DNA of 23,347 bases, from IMG/VR virus record IMGVR_UViG_3300021963_000671, positions 1 through 23,347 of that record; one strand, 5' to 3'. The stretch comes from a virus. This document shows positions 1 to 7,544 of the stretch, piece by piece. The number at the start of each line of letters is the position of its first letter. Position 1 is the first letter of the stretch. The notes under the pieces were generated by a model that did not search any database, was not told the DNA's origin, and saw only the letters and a program-made list of their open reading frames with translations. The translations under genes and the position numbers were made by a program.

Positions 1-1
1 G

Positions 2-58
2 CCTGTAAGAAAGAAAAAGAAAAACGTCATGTCTTTCAATAGATTTATGAAGAAGTAA
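2..58 (+). CDS. C-terminal tail of an upstream gene (partial)
   Basis: An open frame enters from the left edge and stops at TAA 56-58, two bases before the next ATG at 60. The visible 18 residues are strongly basic and end in NRFMKK. The tight spacing to the next gene matches the packing elsewhere in this window. A second frame (from base 1) also runs open to a stop at 40-42, so the true frame of the upstream gene is uncertain. No function can be assigned from so short a tail. Confidence 0.3.
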   Translation, partial: PVRKKKKNVMSFNRFMKK

Positions 59-59
59 T

Positions 60-572
60 ATGTTTGGAATGATCCCACTACCATACAAACTGCTTGCCAT
101 CGGCGCGGCTCTGGTTGGTGTGTTCGTCTTTGGTTATATGAAAGGATCTGCTTATGCTGAAGCTGAACTGGCTCGTTTCTCTGCACAAAAGAGTGAGCAA
201 ATCGCGGAATTGGAGCGGAAGAATTCTGAGATTTCTACTCAGGTAGTTACTGAATATGTTGATAGAACAAACACAATTAGAGAGAAAGAATATGTATATC
301 GCGACGTCGTTAAAAACTCTGTTCCTAGCCAGCACGATATGTCTAACGGCTGGGTGTACACGCACGACCTTAGTGCCACATCCGGTGATGCCGACTCCGC
401 CAGAGCTTCTGATGCGAGCCCCTCAGGAATTACAGACACTACAGCCCTCCTCGCCATCATCGGAAACTACTCCAGATGCCAGCAAAACGCCGAGCAACTC
501 AGACAGCTCCAGCAATGGATAATTCAGAATAAAGAAGCTGTTGATGCCATGGCAAAAGAGAAAAAGAAATGA
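60..572 (+). CDS. Rz-like inner-membrane spanin (i-spanin)
   Basis: This 170-residue protein has one N-terminal membrane segment (about residues 8-28) followed by a charged, coiled-coil-prone periplasmic region (about 33-85 and 138-168). That is the architecture of Rz-type i-spanins, which join with an outer-membrane lipoprotein to fuse the two membranes in the last step of lysis of Gram-negative hosts. The call rests mainly on the second gene embedded in the +1 frame, a lipoprotein typical of Rz1. Residues near 138-153 (NYSRCQQNAEQLRQLQ) resemble the C-terminal part of many Rz proteins. The next gene overlaps its stop (ATGA). The endolysin is not in this window and may lie upstream. Confidence 0.8.
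   Translation: MFGMIPLPYKLLAIGAALVGVFVFGYMKGSAYAEAELARFSAQKSEQIAELERKNSEISTQVVTEYVDRTNTIREKEYVYRDVVKNSVPSQHDMSNGWVYTHDLSATSGDADSARASDASPSGITDTTALLAIIGNYSRCQQNAEQLRQLQQWIIQNKEAVDAMAKEKKK
292..522 (+). CDS. Embedded Rz1-like outer-membrane spanin lipoprotein (o-spanin)
   Basis: The gene lies wholly inside the i-spanin gene in another frame. From ATG 292 (purine-rich AGAGAAAG just upstream) it encodes 76 residues. A hydrophobic signal segment (about 5-20) leads to a lipobox LTAGC with the lipidated Cys at 22. A Pro-rich stretch (PVMPTPPELL, about 31-40) and a Ser/Pro/Thr tail follow. Short length, signal II site and proline richness are the hallmarks of Rz1 o-spanins, which bind the i-spanin C-terminus from the outer membrane. 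An ATG 36 bases earlier would add residues before the signal peptide and is less likely. Confidence 0.8.
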   Translation: MYIATSLKTLFLASTICLTAGCTRTTLVPHPVMPTPPELLMRAPQELQTLQPSSPSSETTPDASKTPSNSDSSSNG

Positions 573-784
573 AGAAGTTTAAAGACGTACCAGAAGAAGA
601 CAACTCAAACGACAGTTTGATTACTATCATTGCCAACTCTCTCAATAGAGCGAGCAGCGGTAATAAAGATGATACGCGCGGTCTATTACTTTTGATCGCC
701 GCTCTGGGACTTCTTAATCTTTCGAAAGAAGGGCTTCCTGCAAGTGTCGCAAGAAAGCTCGCATCAACATCAAATAGAAAATAG
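569..784 (+). CDS. Small protein of the lysis region, unknown function
   Basis: This 71-residue product starts on an ATGA that overlaps the i-spanin stop, so it is probably translationally coupled. An acidic N-terminus is followed by a short hydrophobic helix (about 38-51, GLLLLIAALGLLNL) and a basic C-terminus. The hydrophobic part is too short and too near charged residues to be a sure membrane span. I do not recognise a family. Its position between spanins and holin candidates suggests a lysis or late role, by context only. Confidence 0.6.
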   Translation: MKKFKDVPEEDNSNDSLITIIANSLNRASSGNKDDTRGLLLLIAALGLLNLSKEGLPASVARKLASTSNRK

Positions 785-796
785 GCGGAGATTCAC

Positions 797-979
797 ATGT
801 GGGAAAAAATTAAAAAGTGGTTTGGTTTTCTTGATCTGAATAAAGACGGCAACGTAACAGCAGAAGATCTTGAACTTGCGCGTGCACTTGCTGACAAGAA
901 AGCTAAAGAAGCAAACGAAACTTTGAATGCGGTTGTAGAAGCTGCTGATAAAATTAAGAAGGTTAGAAGAAAGAAATGA
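797..979 (+). CDS. Mini-protein with a single EF-hand loop
   Basis: This 60-residue protein has a good Shine-Dalgarno (GGCGGAG, about 784-790). Residues 13-24 (DLNKDGNVTAED) match a calcium-binding EF-hand loop: Asp/Asn/Asp at loop positions 1, 3 and 5, Gly at 6, a hydrophobic residue at 8, and Asp rather than the usual Glu at 12. The rest is a charged, Ala/Lys/Glu-rich helix ending in a basic tail (KKVRRKK). The amphipathic N-terminus (MWEKIKKWFGFL) could touch membrane. Calcium binding is inferred from the motif; the role in the lysis region is unknown. Confidence 0.7.
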   Translation: MWEKIKKWFGFLDLNKDGNVTAEDLELARALADKKAKEANETLNAVVEAADKIKKVRRKK

Positions 980-1425
980 GTCTAATGTCGTTTTTCTCAT
1001 CACCACCGATTACTAGCTTCGAACAACTCGAGCTTGAAAAGGGTAAGATCCAGTTGACCATCATGAAGATGGCTGCAGCTGTTCTCGGATCAATTATGGT
1101 AGCAGTTGTATTCATCTTCCTCATTGGTATGTTTATGCCAAACGAGCTGATCGACAACAACGAGATCTTTAAGATTATCGGTCCTGCGTTCTCTACCATT
1201 GTTGGAGCCTTCGTTGGTGCTTTCGCTACAATGATGGGCATGAAGGTTACTGAACTTGACACTAACGTCAAGACACAGGAACTTGGCAAGACAGATCATA
1301 AGGAACTGGCTGAAGCTCATAAGATCAATGCAGAAGCTGAATCGATTGAAACAGAAAATGAAATTAAAATGATGGCTGCAATCGATAAATACAAAGACAG
1401 CGACGAGGATTACGGTCCTTTCTAA
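976..1425 (+). CDS. Two-span membrane protein, holin candidate
   Basis: This 149-residue protein has two strongly hydrophobic segments (about 31-53 and 67-89) joined by a short acidic loop, then a long hydrophilic helical tail (90-149) ending in acidic residues. Its ATGA start overlaps the previous stop; a second in-frame ATG lies at 985. Two close spans, a short loop and a charged C-terminus are common in holins, and it sits next to the spanin pair. The soluble tail is longer than in most small holins, so another membrane role is possible. Confidence 0.65.
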   Translation: MSLMSFFSSPPITSFEQLELEKGKIQLTIMKMAAAVLGSIMVAVVFIFLIGMFMPNELIDNNEIFKIIGPAFSTIVGAFVGAFATMMGMKVTELDTNVKTQELGKTDHKELAEAHKINAEAESIETENEIKMMAAIDKYKDSDEDYGPF

Positions 1426-1456
1426 ATTATGATTTCGTTCACTCACGGAGTCTAAT

Positions 1457-1696
1457 ATGTTTAAGAAAATAAAGGATCTGATTTTCCAGACATTTACTGG
1501 AAAAGATAATAAGACGCTTGATCTTGGTAGAATTCTATGGGCCAAAGGCGTAATGCTTTTCTTTGGTCTATCAATCTACGACATCTATCGCGGTGCAGAA
1601 TTTGATGCATCGACATGGGGTGTCGGACTTGGCGCCGTTCTTGCGGCAGGTGGTGCAGCTCTTGCACTCAAAGCTGGAACGGAACCTACTGAGTAA
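1457..1696 (+). CDS. Small two-span membrane protein, holin candidate
   Basis: This 79-residue protein has a basic N-terminus (FKKIKDLI), a first hydrophobic segment (about 27-42, ending at YDIYRG) and a Gly/Ala-rich second segment (about 53-72), then an acidic tail. Size and topology fit small phage holins. It lies 31 bases after the previous gene with CACGGAG as Shine-Dalgarno, and its TAA overlaps the next ATG (TAATG). Of the three membrane proteins here, this one looks most like a classical holin, but sequence alone does not prove it. Confidence 0.65.
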   Translation: MFKKIKDLIFQTFTGKDNKTLDLGRILWAKGVMLFFGLSIYDIYRGAEFDASTWGVGLGAVLAAGGAALALKAGTEPTE

Positions 1697-2172
1697 TGGC
1701 AACACCGTCGGTCAATAAGCTAGCTGAAGACGTGTCGTATCTGAATAGAGATATGGCTGTCGTCAATACGCTTGTTGGCCGTTTGGATATGACTATCGAC
1801 AAACTTACTGATATTTCAAGTAACGTATCGAATCTTCTTGCTGTTCACGAAACGAAGTTGACTTCCCAGGAAATCATAAGTAAACAACTATCAGATTTAG
1901 TGGAAGCACGCAGAGTGGAAACAGACGATAAGGTTCAACTACTACACGAAAGAATTTCTTCAGGAGAGCGCGAGCTAAAAGCCAACATCGACGAACAGTA
2001 CGATGAACTCATGAAAGAAATTAAAGAAATGAGAGCTGAATCTGCCGCTCAACACACTACTCTGAGCGATAGAATTACTGCCATGGAAAAATGGATGTGG
2101 ACAGTCATCGGAGGATCTGCTATCGTTGGCGGCATTATCGCTCTTATTCCATGGAGTTCATTCATAGGTTAG
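1696..2172 (+). CDS. Coiled-coil protein with C-terminal membrane anchor (XhlA-like layout)
   Basis: About 130 residues of heptad-like, charged helix (10-130) are followed by one C-terminal membrane span (about 134-152) and a short tail. This layout resembles haemolysin XhlA-type lysis proteins, which have a coiled coil and a C-terminal anchor. I do not claim sequence homology. The start overlaps the stop of the putative holin, so the two are likely co-translated. A role in lysis timing or membrane tethering is an inference from neighbours. Confidence 0.65.
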   Translation: MATPSVNKLAEDVSYLNRDMAVVNTLVGRLDMTIDKLTDISSNVSNLLAVHETKLTSQEIISKQLSDLVEARRVETDDKVQLLHERISSGERELKANIDEQYDELMKEIKEMRAESAAQHTTLSDRITAMEKWMWTVIGGSAIVGGIIALIPWSSFIG

Positions 2173-2180
2173 GATATATT

Positions 2181-2723
2181 ATGAGACGCGTGATTGACAA
2201 CTTCTTGCCAAGAAGTTATTTTAATGAAATAAAACAGATGATTGAACATCCAGCATTTCGTTGGAACTTCTCATCGATACTTCCTGAAGGATACAACGGC
2301 CAGACTGAAAAAGACTGGTACTTCATGAAGAGAATATACTCAGAACATGAACACATCGAAGATGCTGCTGGATACTGGCAAACGATCAGACCGATGTTCT
2401 ATTTCTTTGAAGAAAAACTCAACTTCATTACAGAACATATCATCAGCGTAAATGTCAATAGCATGATGAATCAAGGCCGTAAGCGCGCGCATGGTTGGCA
2501 CAATGATTGCCCGCATAAACATTACGTGGCTCTGTTCTATATTAACACATGTAATACAGCTCCCACATTATTCGAAGACGGAGAAGAAGTCGATCACATC
2601 GAGAATCGATTACTGTTCTTCGAAGGCGGAGATCATATTGATAATCGACACAGTACTAATCTTCCATTAGATGTTGAAAGAAGATTGGCAATTAATTTTA
2701 ATCTTCAAGGCTCTTTGTTCTAA
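2181..2723 (+). CDS. 2-oxoglutarate/Fe(II)-dependent oxygenase-like protein
   Basis: This 180-residue protein starts at ATG 2181 with AGGATAT upstream; an earlier in-frame ATG at 2091 would run back into the previous gene and is rejected. The iron-binding facial triad is visible as H107-x-D109 (GWHND) and a distal His at 157 (NRHST), followed by Arg167/168 (VERRLAINF) in the place that binds the 2-oxoglutarate carboxylate. Such small prolyl-4-hydroxylase-like proteins are common in T4-like phages; their substrates (protein side chain, nucleic acid or sugar) are mostly unknown. It is the last gene before a promoter, so it closes the lysis-side unit. Confidence 0.8.
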   Translation: MRRVIDNFLPRSYFNEIKQMIEHPAFRWNFSSILPEGYNGQTEKDWYFMKRIYSEHEHIEDAAGYWQTIRPMFYFFEEKLNFITEHIISVNVNSMMNQGRKRAHGWHNDCPHKHYVALFYINTCNTAPTLFEDGEEVDHIENRLLFFEGGDHIDNRHSTNLPLDVERRLAINFNLQGSLF

Positions 2724-2730
2724 ATAAACA

Positions 2731-2758
2731 TGTACAATAATCACCAATTGTGTATAAT
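2731..2758 (+). promoter_or_regulatory. Phage promoter, copy 1 (TGTACA / TATAAT)
   Basis: In the 58-base gap before the primase, TGTACA at 2731-2736 and TATAAT at 2753-2758 are 16 bases apart, with G directly before the -10. It is preceded by AATAAACA, shared with other copies. This is one of seven gap-located copies of the same arrangement in the window. Confidence 0.75.
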
Positions 2759-2781
2759 GAAGTTAACAGATTGGAGTTATT

Positions 2782-3801
2782 ATGCTTTGGATTGAACACA
2801 AATACATCAGCCTTCTCTCAGGTCGCCTCGAGAGATTTCAGCGAGTAAACAATACCGTCTATCGGTTCCGTTGCCCTATCTGCGGCGACTCAAAGAAAGA
2901 TCGTCGTAAGACTCGTGGGCATTTGATTGAGAAGGGCGGCAAGGTTCGCTTCTATTGTCATAACTGTTCTGCGAGTATGCAGTTCAAGTATTTCATGAAA
3001 GAGATTGATCCGACTCTTTACCTCGAATACGTCAAAGAGCAGATCAAGGAATCTGGTAATCAAAAAGACGTCGAGACTTTTGCAGAGAAGATGAAACCTC
3101 CAGTCTTTGTCAAAACCACAGCTCTGTCGAAGTTAAAGAAGGTAAGTCAGCTCGATCCGAACCATCCTGTCAAGAAGTACGTGGATAGTCGGCAGATTCC
3201 TCCTGGCAATCACTACAAGCTATTCTATGCTCCAAAATTTGGCGCGTGGGTCAATAGCATGATTCCTGATAAAATCAAGATCGGCGAAGAGGATGAACCA
3301 CGTCTGATCATACCGTTCCTTGATAAGGAAAAGAATCTCTTTGGTTTTCAAGGTAGGTCGTTCAAGAAAGAAGGTGTTCGATATATCACCATCATGCTGG
3401 ATGATTCGAAACCAAAAGTGTTTGGCATGGATACTATCGACGAGTCCAAAGATATATATCTCTTAGAGGGACCGATCGATTCGATGTTCTTGCCGAATGC
3501 CATGGCAGCGGCAGGTGGAGATCTTGCTGCACAAGTCGAACAAACCGGTTTACTTAAAGAGAAAATCGTGGTAGTATTTGATAATGAGCCGAGGCATTCG
3601 GATACTATCAAGAGAATGCAGAAGGCGATTGATGCTGGATATCGTGTAGTCATATGGCCTTCAGACATCGAGCATAAAGATGTCAATGATATGATCTTAG
3701 CTGGCTACACGCCAGAATATATTAAAGGTGTTTTAGATGAATGTAATTACTCCGGACCTACTGCAAAACTACACTTCGCGATATGGAGAAAAGACCGTTG
3801 A
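2782..3801 (+). CDS. DNA primase, T4 gp61-like
   Basis: This 339-residue protein is close in length to T4 gp61. It makes RNA primers for lagging-strand synthesis with the replicative helicase. Domains: an N-terminal zinc finger with C31-x2-C34 (CPICG) and C59-x2-C62 (CHNC), then a TOPRIM catalytic domain with the glutamate in LLEGPID (E229, D233), the aspartate of VVVFDNEP (D267) and the acidic pair in KDVNDM (D300, D303). These residues bind the catalytic metal ions. It is the first gene after a promoter, with GGAG upstream of ATG 2782. The following gene begins inside its last 65 bases. Confidence 0.9.
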   Translation: MLWIEHKYISLLSGRLERFQRVNNTVYRFRCPICGDSKKDRRKTRGHLIEKGGKVRFYCHNCSASMQFKYFMKEIDPTLYLEYVKEQIKESGNQKDVETFAEKMKPPVFVKTTALSKLKKVSQLDPNHPVKKYVDSRQIPPGNHYKLFYAPKFGAWVNSMIPDKIKIGEEDEPRLIIPFLDKEKNLFGFQGRSFKKEGVRYITIMLDDSKPKVFGMDTIDESKDIYLLEGPIDSMFLPNAMAAAGGDLAAQVEQTGLLKEKIVVVFDNEPRHSDTIKRMQKAIDAGYRVVIWPSDIEHKDVNDMILAGYTPEYIKGVLDECNYSGPTAKLHFAIWRKDR

Positions 3802-4015
3802 AGCGGTACTAGCGCTACCTGAAGAGAAGCTTACGTGGGTAGTATATAATGCCAACATGGTGCAAACCGCGGTAACTCTGATTATTTCATTGCGTGGCAT
3901 GGATTTCTTTGATGACTACGTGAAAGTTATTTCAAGAGAATGCGGTGATGGCGCTCAAGGTGCATTGTACTTTGATCCTAACATCTTCAACCTAATAGGA
4001 AACGGATATGACTGA
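3737..4015 (+). CDS. Unknown protein overlapping the primase C-terminus
   Basis: This 92-residue protein begins at ATG 3737, 65 bases inside the primase gene in another frame. The next in-frame Met is at codon 41, which would remove almost half the protein. Its composition is ordinary and globular, with a hydrophobic stretch near 42-52 (VQTAVTLIISL). The next gene starts on its last codons. I do not recognise a family. The context suggests a replication-linked accessory protein, but that is only position. Confidence 0.6.
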   Translation: MNVITPDLLQNYTSRYGEKTVEAVLALPEEKLTWVVYNANMVQTAVTLIISLRGMDFFDDYVKVISRECGDGAQGALYFDPNIFNLIGNGYD

Positions 4016-4280
4016 GTTAGTAGACAACGAGTTTGGAGTCGAGTACGAGCAGATCTCGATCAGGAAGCTTCGAATCTTTCGAGTCGGAAAGCAATGGCTT
4101 GTCGAGTATCAACGTGCTCCTCGGCTTTGGGCTCCATGGGATTACTTCTGGTGGTACAATGATGGTCAGTACGTAGAGTACTACGATGCTCTTGGCCGAG
4201 TCAACGACCTCAAGGCTAATGGCTATGCTAATGTCCCGCGGTTCATGAAGGTTAAAACTTTTGAGGTGAATGATGAGTGA
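4008..4280 (+). CDS. Unknown Trp/Tyr-rich small protein
   Basis: This 90-residue protein overlaps its neighbours at both ends (starts 8 bases before the previous stop, ends inside the thyX start). It is rich in aromatic residues around 37-60 (RLWAPWDYFWWYNDG) and acidic at both ends. No signal peptide or membrane span is seen. I do not recognise it. The position just before thyX suggests coupling to the nucleotide-metabolism unit. Confidence 0.6.
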   Translation: MTELVDNEFGVEYEQISIRKLRIFRVGKQWLVEYQRAPRLWAPWDYFWWYNDGQYVEYYDALGRVNDLKANGYANVPRFMKVKTFEVNDE

Positions 4281-4971
4281 AGTAAATTTAATTGGTATTA
4301 CCAAGCCGAGTGCATATACAGAATGTACTACTGCCAATGAACTGATTGCATGGGCAGCTCGAGTATCCAATCCCTCGAACCAAAACAATACTGCAACTGC
4401 ACCTAAGCTAGTTCAGTATCTTATTCGTAACCAACATTGGTCTCCTTTGGAGATGGTTCATGTCAGTATTGAAATCAAAACAACACGAGATATCGCTCGA
4501 CAAATTCTTAGACATCGTTCTTTCTCATTCCAAGAATACTCTCAGCGTTACGCCGATCCAACGGCAGATCTTGGCTTTGTTAGACGAGAAGCCAGACTTC
4601 AAGACGCTAAGAATCGTCAAAACTCGATCGAGGTTGAGGACAAACTACTTCAAGAACATTGGAACATACGGCAAGCACGTGCAATAAGCGAAGCTGAGTA
4701 TGCCTACAACTGGGCCATTGAAAATGGTATTGCCAAGGAACAGGCACGAGCTGTTTTGCCTGAAGGTAACACAGTATCGGTTATGATTATGTCCGGTTCT
4801 CTTCGTTCGTGGGTTCATTACTGTCAGTTGCGTATGGACAAGGCCACACAGAAGGAACACCGTATTGTTGCCGAACAGTGCTGGGATATTATCGCGCATC
4901 ATTTCCCAGATGTGAAGAAGGCTCTTGATGATATGGCTGCACAAGCAGAGTTCGAAAGGAAACTGCCATGA
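4273..4971 (+). CDS. thyX: Flavin-dependent thymidylate synthase ThyX
   Basis: ThyX methylates dUMP to dTMP using methylene-tetrahydrofolate, FAD and NADPH. The signature RHRxxSxxxxSxRY is complete (RHRSFSFQEYSQRY, residues 80-93), and the length of 232 is typical. An N-terminal region with NQHWSPLEMV and a later ARAVLPEG-type segment (about 158-165) also fit the family. Two ATGs are adjacent (4270 and 4273); GAGG at 4263-4266 is better spaced for 4273. It works with the ribonucleotide reductase that follows to supply dNTPs for phage DNA. Confidence 0.95.
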   Translation: MSEVNLIGITKPSAYTECTTANELIAWAARVSNPSNQNNTATAPKLVQYLIRNQHWSPLEMVHVSIEIKTTRDIARQILRHRSFSFQEYSQRYADPTADLGFVRREARLQDAKNRQNSIEVEDKLLQEHWNIRQARAISEAEYAYNWAIENGIAKEQARAVLPEGNTVSVMIMSGSLRSWVHYCQLRMDKATQKEHRIVAEQCWDIIAHHFPDVKKALDDMAAQAEFERKLP

Positions 4972-5114
4972 TTAATTGGCTAGTATATAATAAAAATGAT
5001 GTCGTCGTTGCAGACGTTGAATCTGAAGAAGAAGCTCTTGAGGTTGTACAAGATCTTACAGAAGATCCATGGTGGAAAGACGAAGCGCCTTATAGAATAG
5101 AGATGTTACCATGA
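4968..5114 (+). CDS. Small acidic protein, unknown function
   Basis: This 48-residue protein starts on an ATGA overlapping the thyX stop and ends on an ATGA overlapping the next start. It begins MINWLVYNKNDVVVADVESE, continues through an acidic helix, and ends DEAPYRIEML. Both overlaps and good coding composition support a real gene. I do not recognise the family. Confidence 0.65.
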   Translation: MINWLVYNKNDVVVADVESEEEALEVVQDLTEDPWWKDEAPYRIEMLP

Positions 5115-5287
5115 GTCATAGTAGTGTAGTAAAAGAAAACGAAGACGGTGAATTGTACATAGAATTATCAGACGAACTCATGGAAGCCATGGGTTGGGAT
5201 ATAGATACTGAACTAGTATGGACCGTCTATGATGACGGCAAAATTGGATTAAGAAAGAGAACAGATGATCACAGTAACGAAGCGTGA
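5111..5287 (+). CDS. AbrB/MazE-like swapped-hairpin small protein
   Basis: This 58-residue protein carries a segment (about residues 14-50) with the pattern ELYIELSDELMEAMGW, then TELVWTVYDDGKIGLRK. It resembles the SpoVT/AbrB or MazE swapped-hairpin fold, in which a strand, a short helix and a strand pair up in a dimer that often binds DNA. It overlaps the nrdA start by 23 bases. A role in regulating its own operon is possible but unproven. The fold call is by pattern only. Confidence 0.6.
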   Translation: MSHSSVVKENEDGELYIELSDELMEAMGWDIDTELVWTVYDDGKIGLRKRTDDHSNEA

Positions 5288-7532
5288 TGGAACGCGCGAA
5301 CCCCTCGATATTAATAAGTTCCACAAAGTTGCGCTACATGCATGTGAAGGTCTATCTGGAGTTTCTGTATCTGATCTCGAAATCAAGACACATATTCAAT
5401 TTTATGACAAGATCAAGTCGATTGATATTCAAGAGACTCTGATCAAGGCTGCTGCCGAACTCATCACAGAAGAAGCACCAAACTATCAGTATGTGGCTGG
5501 TCGTCTGATCAACTATAACCTTCGTAAGGAAGTTTATGGTCAGTATGAGCCTCCTCACCTTTTCGGTCATTATGGTCGAGTAGTACTAGAAGGGTATTAT
5601 GATAATGCTCTGGCTTCTGCATACTCGCAAGAAGAGTGGATTCAACTCGCTGATTATATCGACCACGATCGTGATAACCTACTGACCTATGCTGCTATGG
5701 AACAGTTTCGCGGTAAGTATCTGATCCGTAATCGTGTGACGAATAAGTTCTACGAGACACCTCAGATGGCATTCATGTTAATTGCCATGACACTCTTTCA
5801 GAATTACAAAAAGAATCGAATCAAATGGGTAAAGGACCTTTATGATGCTATCAGTACATTTGACATTAGTCTTCCTACTCCTATTATGGCAGGAGTGCGG
5901 TCACCTCAACGCCAGTTTAGTTCGTGCGTACTTATCGAAACTGACGACTCGCTGGACTCAATAAATGCAACAGCCTCCGCAATTGTTAAGTATGTTTCTC
6001 AGAAAGCTGGTATTGGTATTGGCGGCGGTCGTATTAGGGCTATTGGATCTCCTATACGCAACGGCGATGCTTCTCACACTGGTACTATTCCTTTTTATAA
6101 GCATTTCCAGTCAGCTGTTAAATCTTGTAGCCAAGGTGGTGTCCGTGGTGGAGCAGCGACTCTCTATTACCCCCTTTGGCATTACGAAGTGGAGGATCTT
6201 CTTGTCCTAAAGAACAACAAGGGCACTGAAGACAACCGTATACGTCATCTTGATTATGGCGTGCAATTTAATAAGGTAATGTATGAAAGACTTCTTTCTG
6301 GAGGTAATATCACCCTCTTCTCACCTAGTGATGTCCCGGATCTCTACGAAGCGTTTTACAACAACGTCGACGACTTTAGAGAACTCTACGAAAAGTACGA
6401 ACGTAGTAAGGTTAGAAAGAAAACCATCCCTGCGATTGATCTCTTCTCAGCCTTCGTCACCGAACGAAAAGACACAGGACGAATCTATCTGATGAACGTC
6501 GATCATGCCAACGAGCATGGTTCGTTTACTGAAGCAGCGCCAATTAAGATGTCGAATCTGTGTTGCGAGATTACATTGCCAACAACTCCGCTAAAGGATA
6601 TTCATGATGAAACAGGCGAGATCAGCCTTTGCACACTTGCTGCAATTAATTGGGGCAAGATTAGAAAGCCAGCAGATTTCGAAAAGCCATGCACCATTGC
6701 AGTACGCGCTCTGGATGCCCTACTGGATTATCAGGACTATCCTGTTCGAGCCGCTGCTATTGGTACTCATAACCGTAGGCCTTTGGGCGTCGGCATCATT
6801 AATTTTGCTTATTGGTTGGCTCGTAATGACACTAACTATTCTGATCCTAACCTTGACCTCGTACATGAGTATGCTGAAGCATGGAGTTACTATCTTATCA
6901 AAGCCTCGATCGACTTGGCCGAAGAAGTAGGACCTTGTCCTCTTGATCATCAAACAAAGTATGGTCATGGTATTATGCCAATTAATACCTACAAGAAAGA
7001 AGTCGATGAACTTGTGACTCCTAACTATAAGATGCCATGGAGTATATTGTCGAGTCGGGCACTATCATCTGGCATTCGTAACTCGACGCTGATGGCTCTC
7101 ATGCCTGCCGAGACTTCTGCTCAGATCAGCAACTCGACTAATGGTATTGAACCACCGCGTGCTCTGATCTCGATCAAGCAATCGAAAGATGGTGTACTCA
7201 AGCAAGTTGTTCCAGAGCTAAGACGACTCAAGAATAAATACGAATTACTATGGGATCAAAAGTCTCCAGAAGGTTATCTGAAGATTATGGCAGTCCTACA
7301 GAAGTTTATCGATCAGGCTATCTCGGTCAATACTTCTTACAATCCTCGCAACTACGAGGACGAGAAGATCCCGATGTCTGAGATGATCAAACATATTTTG
7401 ATGCACTACAAGTACGGCGGAAAGACACTGTACTACTTCAACACCTTTGACGGTGCTGGTGAGATTGAAGAACCAAAACCACTCGCACAAGGGCAACTAG
7501 ATGATGAGGATTGTGACTCTTGTAAAATCTAG
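5265..7532 (+). CDS. nrdA: Ribonucleoside-diphosphate reductase, class Ia large subunit
   Basis: NrdA reduces ribonucleoside diphosphates to deoxy forms with NrdB supplying the radical. At 755 residues it is close to the E. coli protein (761). An N-terminal ATP-cone-like regulatory region (about 1-90) is present. The active site shows C221 (SSCVLIE) and C455 (SLCTLAAINWG) as the redox pair, and N431/C433/E435 in NLCCEITLP. The radical-transfer tyrosines are in TLYYFNT (Y723, Y724), and the C-terminal shuttle cysteines are in CDSCKI (C750, C753). No inserted intron or intein interrupts it. The glutaredoxin gene at 10745 is a likely electron donor. Confidence 0.97.
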   Translation: MITVTKRDGTREPLDINKFHKVALHACEGLSGVSVSDLEIKTHIQFYDKIKSIDIQETLIKAAAELITEEAPNYQYVAGRLINYNLRKEVYGQYEPPHLFGHYGRVVLEGYYDNALASAYSQEEWIQLADYIDHDRDNLLTYAAMEQFRGKYLIRNRVTNKFYETPQMAFMLIAMTLFQNYKKNRIKWVKDLYDAISTFDISLPTPIMAGVRSPQRQFSSCVLIETDDSLDSINATASAIVKYVSQKAGIGIGGGRIRAIGSPIRNGDASHTGTIPFYKHFQSAVKSCSQGGVRGGAATLYYPLWHYEVEDLLVLKNNKGTEDNRIRHLDYGVQFNKVMYERLLSGGNITLFSPSDVPDLYEAFYNNVDDFRELYEKYERSKVRKKTIPAIDLFSAFVTERKDTGRIYLMNVDHANEHGSFTEAAPIKMSNLCCEITLPTTPLKDIHDETGEISLCTLAAINWGKIRKPADFEKPCTIAVRALDALLDYQDYPVRAAAIGTHNRRPLGVGIINFAYWLARNDTNYSDPNLDLVHEYAEAWSYYLIKASIDLAEEVGPCPLDHQTKYGHGIMPINTYKKEVDELVTPNYKMPWSILSSRALSSGIRNSTLMALMPAETSAQISNSTNGIEPPRALISIKQSKDGVLKQVVPELRRLKNKYELLWDQKSPEGYLKIMAVLQKFIDQAISVNTSYNPRNYEDEKIPMSEMIKHILMHYKYGGKTLYYFNTFDGAGEIEEPKPLAQGQLDDEDCDSCKI

Positions 7533-7544
7533 CAGGAGTATTAC

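Noticed and set aside
2091-2180. Longer start for the 2OG oxygenase gene at ATG 2091
   Set aside because: The added 30 residues lie in the C-terminal part of the previous gene, have odd composition, and ATG 2181 has a fitting ribosome site.
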